Shown one piece after another: positions 6,867 through 14,027 of a DNA stretch of 15,779 bases (positions are counted from its first letter, which is position 1; the number at the start of each line of letters is the position of its first letter). The notes under the pieces were generated by a model that worked only from the letters and a program-made list of their open reading frames with translations, had not been told where the DNA came from and ran no database searches. The position numbers and the translations under genes are program-made. Source of the DNA: KLAP211 sp964650085. GTDB taxonomy: Bacteria > Patescibacteriota > Dojkabacteria > J137. The stretch lies in assembly GCA_964650085.1 (NCBI GenBank), contig CAZYSE010000025.1, positions 1 through 15,779 on the forward strand, read 5' to 3'.

Positions 6867-8618
6867 ATGAAATCACGAAAGCTAATTACTCTGATTTTGA
6901 TATTCTTTCTAGGTCTAAGCATTATCGGAGCTGTGATAATGGTTAGCCAAAATCTAAGTCTTGAAGATTCCGAAGCTAGTAATTCTGCCGATCTAGAAGA
7001 AGCAGTTGGTTCATGGCCTGAATCTGCGGATCTTGCTACTCTAGCTGCAGTCGGTACGAATCAACAAGTGTGTTCCGATTTAAGTGGTCCAGCGGTATTA
7101 GTAAGTCATGATTTACCTACGTTTCTGCAAAGAGGCGAAACTTTCACAGGAACTATAAAAATTTTGAACTGTTCGAAAGCAACTTGGAAGAAGTATAACG
7201 GAACGAGAGGTCATAACTTTGGACCTGTAAATCCACAAGAAAATAATACTTTTGGGCCTACAAGATACATCTTACCTAATGATGTGGCCCCAGGTGCATC
7301 AGTGGATCTACCAGTATATGGTACAGCTCCTTCAACAAATGGTAGCTATACTTTTCAATTAGGTTTAGTTAAAGAACTCGTTAAATGGATAACACCATAT
7401 TTATCACCACACCTATTCATTGTAGGAGACAGAACAGTTTGTGAGGCAGCTAGACCTTTAGCAAACACAGCACAAGATGCAAAAGTCACAATACAAAGAT
7501 GCCTAGATTCAGCTCCTGTTAATACAGCAGTTGTTCTACCGGCAGGTACATACTTGCTATCTGGACAGCTAACAGTAAAAAATACAATCAGCTTAGTCTC
7601 TGAGGCTGCCATTACTGCTCGCCAACAGTTTAATTGCGACGTCGCACCCTATACCAATTGTGTAGTTCTAAAAGCATCAAGTAGTTACGTTGGTTCAGGA
7701 ACTAGAGAGCCGGAGATTGCTGTTCTGAGAGTAGCAAGTGCAGCTGGGGGAAACGTAAATAATTTTGCTATGTTAAATGTTGTGATAGATGGAAATATAT
7801 CCGAAAGATTAGCTGTTGCACCTTTAGAGAAGTGTGTGGCGGGTGTTTCAAGAGATTTTAATATATCCGCAAATAGCTACAATTTTAAAATGTTCAGAAG
7901 TGCATCAGTCAATGCTATTTGTGGAACTGGATTATCACTTTTCGGAGGGACATCAACTGAAGGAGGTGGCTCGGTAATTGCATACAGTTTATTTGCTTTC
8001 AATGGAACACATAAGCAAAGAGATGGTAATCATGGACCTTGGGCAGATGGCGCTTCAATTGTTGGGAGAAATATGTATGTATTTAATAACACTTTCTATA
8101 ATAATACAGATGTTGATCTAATTTTCTGGTACAGCAAAGGTAGCCATATTCATTACAACAGAATTAACCATGATAACAAAGACTACCATAGTTACGCAGC
8201 ATTCATGCTTACTTCTAACCCTAACGACACTCTAGGTGCGGATCACACTGGAACGGTATTTTCTTTCAACAAAATTAAATGTGGAAGAGCATGCGGATTC
8301 GGAGTTGTAGTTGGAGGTAAATCGTGGTCTGTAGAAGCTATGCAAGTAGTAGGTGGAACAATAAAGAACAATATTATTCAAGGCACTTTCCAAGCAATAA
8401 ACGTTGCAGGAGCTGGTACAAAAGCTTCTCCCGTTTTGATTTCTAACAACAAAATTGTTAACACAAGGTACGTCCAGAATACATGTGGTCAAACTACCAC
8501 GGACTTAGTATTTGACCCAGGTAGCGTAGTTAAACATGATGTTAAATCCAGTGTTAACAACAAAGGTTGGAATTGTGCTTTACCAAGCTGTAATTTTGAT
8601 ACTAAATTCTGTAACTAA
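6867..8618 (+). CDS. Secreted or membrane-anchored right-handed beta-helix protein with NBR1-type Ig-like domain
   Basis: A 583-residue protein. Residues 1-27 are a short basic start plus a hydrophobic stretch, a signal peptide or N-terminal anchor; no lipobox Cys follows it. About residues 77-188 resemble the Ig-like 'next to BRCA1' domain: ATWKKYNG (105-112), then APGASVDLPVYGTAPSTNG (141-159) and SYTFQLGL. This domain is common in surface proteins of such bacteria. From about 205 there is a pectate-lyase-like beta-helix start (VTIQRCLDSAP, VVLPAGTYLLSGQLTV), then many short turns rich in Asn, such as NNTFYNNTDVDL and SNNKIVN, typical of parallel beta-helix coils. At least 14 cysteines, paired in places (C472/C476, C570/C575/C582), suggest disulfides outside the cell. 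Such proteins bind or cleave polysaccharides; no catalytic residues can be assigned. A terminator-like palindrome follows. Confidence 0.75.
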   Translation: MKSRKLITLILIFFLGLSIIGAVIMVSQNLSLEDSEASNSADLEEAVGSWPESADLATLAAVGTNQQVCSDLSGPAVLVSHDLPTFLQRGETFTGTIKILNCSKATWKKYNGTRGHNFGPVNPQENNTFGPTRYILPNDVAPGASVDLPVYGTAPSTNGSYTFQLGLVKELVKWITPYLSPHLFIVGDRTVCEAARPLANTAQDAKVTIQRCLDSAPVNTAVVLPAGTYLLSGQLTVKNTISLVSEAAITARQQFNCDVAPYTNCVVLKASSSYVGSGTREPEIAVLRVASAAGGNVNNFAMLNVVIDGNISERLAVAPLEKCVAGVSRDFNISANSYNFKMFRSASVNAICGTGLSLFGGTSTEGGGSVIAYSLFAFNGTHKQRDGNHGPWADGASIVGRNMYVFNNTFYNNTDVDLIFWYSKGSHIHYNRINHDNKDYHSYAAFMLTSNPNDTLGADHTGTVFSFNKIKCGRACGFGVVVGGKSWSVEAMQVVGGTIKNNIIQGTFQAINVAGAGTKASPVLISNNKIVNTRYVQNTCGQTTTDLVFDPGSVVKHDVKSSVNNKGWNCALPSCNFDTKFCN

Positions 8619-8635
8619 TAGATTAGTTTAATAAC

Positions 8636-8659
8636 TTAAGGCACCGATCGGTGCCTTAA
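8636..8659. terminator. Perfect 24-base palindrome, probable bidirectional terminator
   Basis: TTAAGGCACC (8636-8645) and GGTGCCTTAA (8650-8659) are exact complements around GATC, giving a 10-bp stem with a 4-base loop. It lies 17 bases after the beta-helix stop and 25 bases before the converging SRPBCC stop. There is no long T run on either side. Confidence 0.7.
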
Positions 8660-8684
8660 TGTTTGATATATTCAGGTTAACAGC

Positions 8685-9098
8685 CTAATTGGTTTCCACA
8701 TACTTCTTAAAACTATCAAGAATAGCTTGCCAACCCTGTCTTTGTAATTCCTCCGAGTTTTGAGTTTCTAGATCAAACTGTACTTGAATCTCGGTATTTA
8801 CATCTTCTGCGTTCATAACTACCGATACTTTTCGACCGTCGTCCATAACGTATTCAATAAAGCTATTATCTACGACTTTTGTATATACCCCTGTAAAATC
8901 GAAGCCCTCAGTACCATCCTTTGATTCCATTCTCGATAAAAACTTTCCGCCTTCCCGCAGGTCGTTTTCTGCCTTTGGTGTGTGCCAATCTTCGGAGGCG
9001 TTGTTCCAATGCATAATATGTTCGGGTTTAGTGTAATAATCCCAAACCTTATCTATTGGCGCATTTATTATTGTAGATATTGTTGCTGAAGTTGCCAT
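8685..9098 (-). CDS. SRPBCC/AHSA1-domain protein
   Basis: With the start at the ATG at 9098 it has 137 residues. ATISTIINAPIDKVWDYYT (5-23) and PEHIMHWNNASEDWH (25-39) are typical of the AHSA1-like branch of the SRPBCC (START-like) fold. They are followed by AENDLREGGKFLSRME (43-58), DFTGVYTKV and IEYVMDDGRKVSV, and by the closing helix QRQGWQAILDSFKKYVE. These are small cytosolic proteins with a deep hydrophobic ligand pocket; the ligand is unknown for most of them. An upstream in-frame ATG at 9128 would add ten residues (MTRTTFYKYY) that lie outside the domain, so I prefer 9098. It converges with the beta-helix gene and diverges from the VanW gene. Confidence 0.88.
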   Translation of the reverse strand: MATSATISTIINAPIDKVWDYYTKPEHIMHWNNASEDWHTPKAENDLREGGKFLSRMESKDGTEGFDFTGVYTKVVDNSFIEYVMDDGRKVSVVMNAEDVNTEIQVQFDLETQNSEELQRQGWQAILDSFKKYVETN

Positions 9099-9242
9099 GT
9101 AGTATTTGTAAAAAGTAGTTCTAGTCACATTTTACAACATTTTACCTTCACAGAGCTCAAAACCACTAAATTCTTAACACTTAAACTTTAATTCTACATT
9201 CTTATCCTGAATTCTTCAGCAAGTGTACACCAATCAGCACTA

Positions 9243-9248
9243 TATAAT
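9243..9248 (+). promoter_or_regulatory. Possible -10 element of the VanW gene
   Basis: Perfect TATAAT, 33 bases before the GTG at 9282, but no convincing -35 at 16-18 bp. The rest of the roughly 180-base gap between the SRPBCC and VanW starts shows no gene. Confidence 0.35.
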
Positions 9249-9281
9249 AGACGAAAATTCAATATATTCATTACATATTAA

Positions 9282-10692
9282 GTGTCAAAGATGAACTTTA
9301 AGTTAAAGAAAACACAATTACTGATAGGGCTGTCGATTGCTATATTGGCGTTGTTAAGCTTCACTACCATAATCGTATTTACTGTTAATTCATATACGGA
9401 CAAGATTTACCCTAATACTTTTGTCGACGATATTGATGTAAGCGGTAAAACTAAAGATGAAGCAAATGAGCTGTTATCTGAGTTCAAAAGACCTAATAAC
9501 ACAATTTCAATTGTTCATGGTTCAGAAGTAATAAAAACATTTTCCCTAGATACAAATACATTATATGTGGATGAGAATGCAGCCGTAGAGAAATCATTCA
9601 ACATAGGAAGAAGTGCCAATATTATTACAAATATCTCAGACGCAATAAATACAACACTTAAATTTAAAGCTAACTCAATAAATTCTGAGCTAAAGTACAG
9701 CCAACAGGAATTAGCTGAATTCATTACTGATTTAGAAACTAGATTCAATTCATCTCCTCAAAACGCAATTTTCGAATACACAGATAATCGTGTAACTAGA
9801 ATCGAAAAAGATATCTCAGGAAAGAAGATTGACACACAAAAACTTTTAGCAGATTTTGAGCAGTCGATAATGGATCTTAATAACTCAATCGAGAGTAAAA
9901 CAATCGAGTTAAAAATTGATGATGNNNNNNNNNNATGTAAAAGCAGAAAAAGTGCTTAGTGAAATAAACGATTTTGGAATCGAGGATTTAATTGGAGAAG
10001 GTCAATCAAATTATAGTGGTTCTGGTGAGACAAGAGTATTTAATCTAAAGCTTGCTGCTGCAAAATTCAATGGTGTAATTATTCCTGAAGGTGGAACCAT
10101 CTCATTTGGAGAAATTGTGGGAGAAATTTCTGGTGCAACTGGTTATAAAGAAGGTTACATTATTTCTGGCGGCCGAACAGTTTTAGAAGCTGGTGGTGGT
10201 GTGTGTCAAGTTTCAACTACTTTATTTAGAGCAGCTTTAAATACGGGATTATCGATTAAGGAATGGTACGCCCATGCTTACAGAGTGAAGTATTATGAAA
10301 ATGACTCGTTACCTGGAATGGATTCAACTATTTACTTACCATATGTTGATTTAAAAATTGATAATAATACAAAAGGAGCATTACTAATTATGGTTGAATA
10401 TGAAGAGCATAATAATGTTTTAAGAATGAAACTTTATGGTCAAAAAGACGATAGAAAAGTCGAGGTATCTCCTGTAGAAGTTTACGACGAACAAGCAGCA
10501 CCTGCTCCTAAGTATATTGCTGATCCTTCTTTAAGAAACGGCGAAGTAAGACAAATAGATTGGGCAGCATCGGGTGCAAAAACAAGATTTACTTATAAGG
10601 TGAATATTGATGGGAAAGAGGTAATTAATCGAGAATTTCTATCAAACTTTCAACCTTGGCAAGCAGTATATTTAGTTGGAACTGGAAACTAA
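9282..10692 (+). CDS. VanW family cell-wall-associated protein, interrupted by an assembly gap
   Basis: Two reading frames on either side of ten Ns belong to one gene. The first (9282-9924) has an N-terminal membrane anchor (about 13-36) and an extracytoplasmic domain like the peptidoglycan-binding domain usually found before VanW, including NTFVDDIDVSGKTKDEANEL. The second (from 9937) begins VKAEKVLSEI and has the VanW core: IGEGQSNYSGSGETRVFN, PEGGTISFGEIVG, GGGVCQVSTTLFRAALNTG (around 10192-10248), AHAYRVKYY and GMDSTIYLPY. It ends in a short G5-like segment (YKVNIDGKEVINREF). VanW proteins occur in glycopeptide-resistance clusters and many CPR and Gram-positive genomes; the biochemical role is not settled. 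The start is GTG at 9282, or ATG three codons later at 9291. A good terminator follows the stop. Confidence 0.85.
9925..9934. other. Run of ten Ns (scaffold gap)
   Basis: Ten Ns inside the VanW gene. The left frame ends at the first base of a codon (9924) and the right frame needs two known bases (AT, 9935-9936) to complete the codon before GTA. A continuous gene therefore needs a true gap length divisible by three. Ten is not, so it is probably a placeholder and the gene is probably intact. Confidence 0.95.
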
Positions 10693-10709
10693 TCTCAAAT
10701 AGCGATAGA

Positions 10710-10764
10710 AAAAGGCACCTTGAAGCGAACTTGTTCTACTTCATTGGGTGCCTTTTCGTTTATT
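10710..10764 (+). terminator. Rho-independent terminator of the VanW gene
   Basis: AAAAGGCACC (10710-10719) pairs with GGTGCCTTTT (10747-10756). The loop region has an inner GAAG/CTTC helix (10722-10725 with 10739-10742). It is followed by a T-rich tail, CGTTTATT. It sits 18 bases after the stop and before the converging SWIB gene. Confidence 0.85.
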
Positions 10765-10776
10765 AATTAAGTAGTC

Positions 10777-11046
10777 TTATGATAAGTGAGCTGAAACAAG
10801 TTTAGTCATTTCAAACATGTTTACTTGTGCTTTTCCACCAAAAACCTTCTTTAATTTATCATCTGCATTGATATTTCTTTTGTTTGCAGAATCTTGTAGG
10901 TTATTAGCCTTGATGTATTTCCAAAGTGCCTTTGTAACCTCTGTTCTTGGCATTGGTCCTGATCCAACAACAGCTTGTAGATCTGCTGATAGATTCATTG
11001 GTTTAGATAATCCTGAATTTGCTTTTTTTACTGTAGCCTCTGCCAT
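10777..11046 (-). CDS. SWIB/MDM2-domain protein
   Basis: An 89-residue protein consisting of a basic ten-residue tail plus one SWIB/MDM2 domain. Diagnostic parts are GLSKPMNLSADLQAVVGSG (12-30), MPRTEVTKALWKYIKANNLQ (32-51), NKRNINADDKLKKVFGG (55-71) and MFEMTKLVSAHL (77-88). In eukaryotes SWIB is part of chromatin-remodelling complexes; free-standing bacterial versions are known from Chlamydiae, CPR bacteria and some others, and are thought to bind DNA or proteins, perhaps affecting the nucleoid or topoisomerase. It lies downstream of the GNAT gene on the same strand with 120 bases between, and likely has its own promoter: TATTAT on the minus strand about 16 bases before the ATG. Confidence 0.93.
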   Translation of the reverse strand: MAEATVKKANSGLSKPMNLSADLQAVVGSGPMPRTEVTKALWKYIKANNLQDSANKRNINADDKLKKVFGGKAQVNMFEMTKLVSAHLS

Positions 11047-11166
11047 AAAATTGTACTAATAAATAATATTCTAATTAACTACACAGTTTAACAGAGGAAT
11101 TCACTTAGTAAAAGGGGCTGAGCTGTTTCGGATACTAGGTACAGGGATTTTAGCTTTAAAGCTCCT

Positions 11167-11856
11167 CTACTTGTTAGGTAGATGATATTCCTGATAAGCC
11201 ATTGGCGGGGGTGAGATATATACTAGTTTTTCAATTAACACATAATTCTCACTTGCTGCTTTAGTTATTAATAAAGGTTCACCATTAGAATCTTTTAAAA
11301 CCTGATAGCCATTCTTCTCGTAAAACTGTATTAATGCGCTGTATTCTAACCTTGCATCGAACCTAATAGTAAAAGTATCAAAACCCTCAGATTTTGCCGC
11401 ATAAGAAATAAGTCTTTCTATTTGTTGAAGGACTCTGGAACCTATTCCTTTGAATCCGTTTCTACTTTGAAACTCCGGAAGAACTCCAAACATAGAAAGG
11501 TAGTAAGCAGGTTTATTATCAAATTGAATGCTATTTAGTCCAGATTCCGTTTCATAATCATGTCTGATTTTTGTAAGTGTGAATGTTGCTGCCGGTTTAC
11601 CATCGGCATAAACGATATAAGTAAAAGAGTGAGGTGTGTTTAGTTTTTCTAATATTACTGGCCTAGTATAGTAGTCCCAGTGGTCTAACCCTTGAGTTTC
11701 TTTTAAATGCATTGCGATTTTCTGCACCATCTCAACTAAATTTTCTATCCTCTGATTTTGAACTTCTATAGAATCAGTCCTGTCCGTCCGTCTAGAAGGT
11801 AGTAATCTGCTAGGGGCTGATAATTCATGTTCTTTTGGTAACTCTTGATTTTCCAT
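11167..11856 (-). CDS. GNAT family N-acetyltransferase with N-terminal extension
   Basis: A 229-residue protein, longer than a minimal GNAT (about 150). Residues 1-55 are charged, Arg-rich and partly helical, with no recognised domain. The GNAT fold starts at FTYIVYADGKPAATFTLTK (78-96). The acetyl-CoA motif A region is YLSMFGVLPEFQSR followed by GFKGIGSRVLQQIE (119-147), where GIGS is the pyrophosphate loop. The closing motif is SALIQFYEKNGYQVL (173-187), typical of the GNAT B motif. The acceptor substrate cannot be told. It lies 40 bases downstream of the cupin gene on the same strand, so the two are probably co-transcribed. Ends in TAG. Confidence 0.85.
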   Translation of the reverse strand: MENQELPKEHELSAPSRLLPSRRTDRTDSIEVQNQRIENLVEMVQKIAMHLKETQGLDHWDYYTRPVILEKLNTPHSFTYIVYADGKPAATFTLTKIRHDYETESGLNSIQFDNKPAYYLSMFGVLPEFQSRNGFKGIGSRVLQQIERLISYAAKSEGFDTFTIRFDARLEYSALIQFYEKNGYQVLKDSNGEPLLITKAASENYVLIEKLVYISPPPMAYQEYHLPNK

Positions 11857-11896
11857 TCGTGAATTATAAGTCCACTAGCTCTTAATGAACAGTATT

Positions 11897-12253
11897 TTAT
11901 TCAGGTTTGGTCAACTGAACACGATCAGCTGGATGTTCTGCTGGTGCATAAATTGTGTATAGTTTGAGATCTTCGCTACCTGTATTGATAAGGTTATGAT
12001 TAGTTCCTGCTGGTACGATTAATACTTCATCTTGTTGAATAGTTACTTCTTTATCATCTAGAACCGCTGTAGCGCTACCTTGTTCTATTCTAAAAAACTG
12101 ATCTCTATCGTTATGTACCTCAGCACCGATTTCTTCTCCTGGAATCAACTTCATGAAAACCAACTGCATAGTTCCTGTATAAACTACTTTTCGATAATTA
12201 TTGTTAGCTAATGTTTCGTCTTCGATTTTTGAGTGATAAAACTGTGAGGCCAT
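11897..12253 (-). CDS. Small cupin-domain protein
   Basis: With the start at the ATG at 12253 it has 118 residues: a single cupin barrel. GEEIGAEVHNDRDQFFRIEQG (39-59) supplies H47, Q52 and E57 as likely metal ligands. DEVLIVPAGTNHNLINTG (75-92) supplies H86, and LKLYTIYAPAEHPADRV matches the end of a common small cupin type. The reaction is unknown; relatives include putative mannose-6-phosphate isomerase-like and oxidoreductase cupins. An upstream in-frame ATG at 12292 would add thirteen mostly hydrophobic residues (MYTLLVIIYYKYI) that are not part of the fold and may be untranslated promoter region, so I prefer 12253. Probably an operon with the GNAT gene, and divergent from the GT-C gene. 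Confidence 0.87.
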   Translation of the reverse strand: MASQFYHSKIEDETLANNNYRKVVYTGTMQLVFMKLIPGEEIGAEVHNDRDQFFRIEQGSATAVLDDKEVTIQQDEVLIVPAGTNHNLINTGSEDLKLYTIYAPAEHPADRVQLTKPE

Positions 12254-12323
12254 AATATACTTATAATAAATAATTACTAACAAAGTATACATCTGTTACA
12301 ATTTCTTAGATAGAATAATCGAT

Positions 12324-14027
12324 ATGAAAGCAAAATGGATTCTTGTAGTATGTGTAACCTCGTTCTTAGCACTTCTCCTAACAAATGCAGATATTTTTGT
12401 TAAATCCGACGAATTTTATTATTTCCACACAGCGAAAACCATAGTTGATAAAGGTAGCTTCGTCACTGATGAAAAGCCTATATACTGGGATTATGCAGCT
12501 CCTTGGACGAAGGGTTTCTATAATGATAATTATATTTCTGTAACATCCCCCGGCACTGCTCTTCTAAATGTACCCGCATTGTTTGCATCTAAAGTAGTTG
12601 GTAACACAATTGATTTTCACAACGATTATTTTATTGAATACAATGGACACACAATATTTGACGGAATTTTCTTACTTGTAAACTCGACAATTTTTTTCTT
12701 TGGAAGTTTGTGGCTAACTTATAAAATAATGCTACGCCTGAATTTCTCAAGAAGAATTGGACTATTCTCTATTGTCACAGTTGTTATTTCGTCTTACGCC
12801 TTGTGGTACGTGATTCTTCTACCAATGTTTACCCATGTATATGAAATGTTTTTTGTAGCCTTGCTAATCTACTCTACTCTACTGCAAATCGATAAACCAT
12901 CTAGACGAAACCTTGCATTATTGGGTGTTGGCATGGGGTTTCTATTTTTGATTCGTCCAATATTTGCTACAGTGATTCTAATTTCTTGGATTGTTCTTTT
13001 ACTCAAAACTAAACAATTTGGTTGGAAACATTTAGCTAAGCAAACGGTTGGAATTTTTCTTTCGTCCTTACCTTTTTTAATTCTGTACTTAATCTATAAC
13101 TATCAGTCATATGGAAATGCATTAGCATCTGGTTATGCGGTAACTGGTTCTAGCGACTTTGATTTCTCTACATTTAACGGTTTGAATATTCTCTTCTCGT
13201 TGGATAAAGGTTGGCTAGTTTTTTCACCAATAATTATCTTCTCTTTAATTGGATTAATTATGTACTTTAAAAGAGATCGAGGAATTTCTTTATACTTTTT
13301 ACTTTCGATTTTTAGTGTAATTGCAATTTATGGTTTTTGGCCAAGTTGGTGGGGTGGCGGGAGCTACGGTTCTAGGTTTATAATTTTTGCTGTTCCAATT
13401 TGCACTATCGGCCTTGCGTACTTTTTGAATTCAATTAGAAAAGTACGATTGAAAAAAATTGTAATATTCATTAGTGTTTTGTTCACAGTATATTCTGGTA
13501 GTATTTTACTTTTGTATAGGGTTACAGGCTCGAATTCTGATTTTGCATATCCACTTTCCTATTTTGAGAAGCAAATTGAAATTGCCAGAAATAGTTCGAG
13601 TATTAAGGATTACTTAACAACTAATGTAGCAAATCTACAAGGCGGCAGTAGTTTTGTAGCGTTAGTACTCGGAAGAATGGATTATGTTTTAAAACCTGAA
13701 ATCATAGAGAATAAACTTACTTTTAGATATTTTGAACCACCTTTTGCTAAGAAAGCGTCAGAATTTGCAGAAGCGCTTCTTGTAGATAAACAGAATCAAG
13801 TTGTTTATAAGTTAGAGATCAACTCTGATCTTGATGACTTACCAGTAATCAATTTAGAAAATATAAAACTTGAGGTCGTGGATTTAACTTTTGTTGATGG
13901 GTCCAAGTTTGTGGGAGAAATAGTAAATTCTGATTATGATTTCTACCTCGAGATAAGAAAAAATCTGATACTTCGAGGCGAACCCAAACTTGTTGAGCTA
14001 AGCACAAATACTATCAAGATATTTTAA
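12324..14027 (+). CDS. Polytopic membrane glycosyltransferase, GT-C fold (PMT/ArnT-like)
   Basis: A 567-residue protein. An N-terminal membrane helix (about 5-22) is followed by a first outer loop with the acidic pair D29-E30 in KSDEFYYFHTAKTIVDKG, the usual catalytic or metal site of GT-C enzymes, and ISVTSPGTALLNVPAL. About ten further membrane helices follow up to about residue 400, with WPSWWGGGSYGSRF in a late outer loop, as in related lipid-linked sugar transferases. The last 160 residues are soluble and unassigned. Such enzymes use polyprenyl-phosphate sugars to glycosylate lipids, glycans or proteins outside the membrane; the acceptor is unknown. The ATG at 12324 lies 70 bases from the divergent cupin start. 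The stop codon overlaps that of rel, leaving no room for a terminator. Confidence 0.8.
   Translation: MKAKWILVVCVTSFLALLLTNADIFVKSDEFYYFHTAKTIVDKGSFVTDEKPIYWDYAAPWTKGFYNDNYISVTSPGTALLNVPALFASKVVGNTIDFHNDYFIEYNGHTIFDGIFLLVNSTIFFFGSLWLTYKIMLRLNFSRRIGLFSIVTVVISSYALWYVILLPMFTHVYEMFFVALLIYSTLLQIDKPSRRNLALLGVGMGFLFLIRPIFATVILISWIVLLLKTKQFGWKHLAKQTVGIFLSSLPFLILYLIYNYQSYGNALASGYAVTGSSDFDFSTFNGLNILFSLDKGWLVFSPIIIFSLIGLIMYFKRDRGISLYFLLSIFSVIAIYGFWPSWWGGGSYGSRFIIFAVPICTIGLAYFLNSIRKVRLKKIVIFISVLFTVYSGSILLLYRVTGSNSDFAYPLSYFEKQIEIARNSSSIKDYLTTNVANLQGGSSFVALVLGRMDYVLKPEIIENKLTFRYFEPPFAKKASEFAEALLVDKQNQVVYKLEINSDLDDLPVINLENIKLEVVDLTFVDGSKFVGEIVNSDYDFYLEIRKNLILRGEPKLVELSTNTIKIF

Noticed and set aside
9099..9128. 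Longer start for the SRPBCC protein (ATG at 9128)
   Set aside because: The extra ten residues lie outside the domain, and the fold begins right after the ATG at 9098.
9916..9959. A true frameshift or pseudogene in VanW
   Set aside because: The only evidence is ten placeholder Ns; both sides are well conserved and in frame if the gap length is divisible by three.
11152..11163. Palindrome AGCTTTAAAGCT after the GNAT gene as terminator
   Set aside because: The stem would be too short and AT-rich with no proper loop or T run.
12254..12292. Hydrophobic N-terminus for the cupin (ATG at 12292)
   Set aside because: Thirteen hydrophobic residues are too short for a signal peptide and fit an AT-rich promoter region better.
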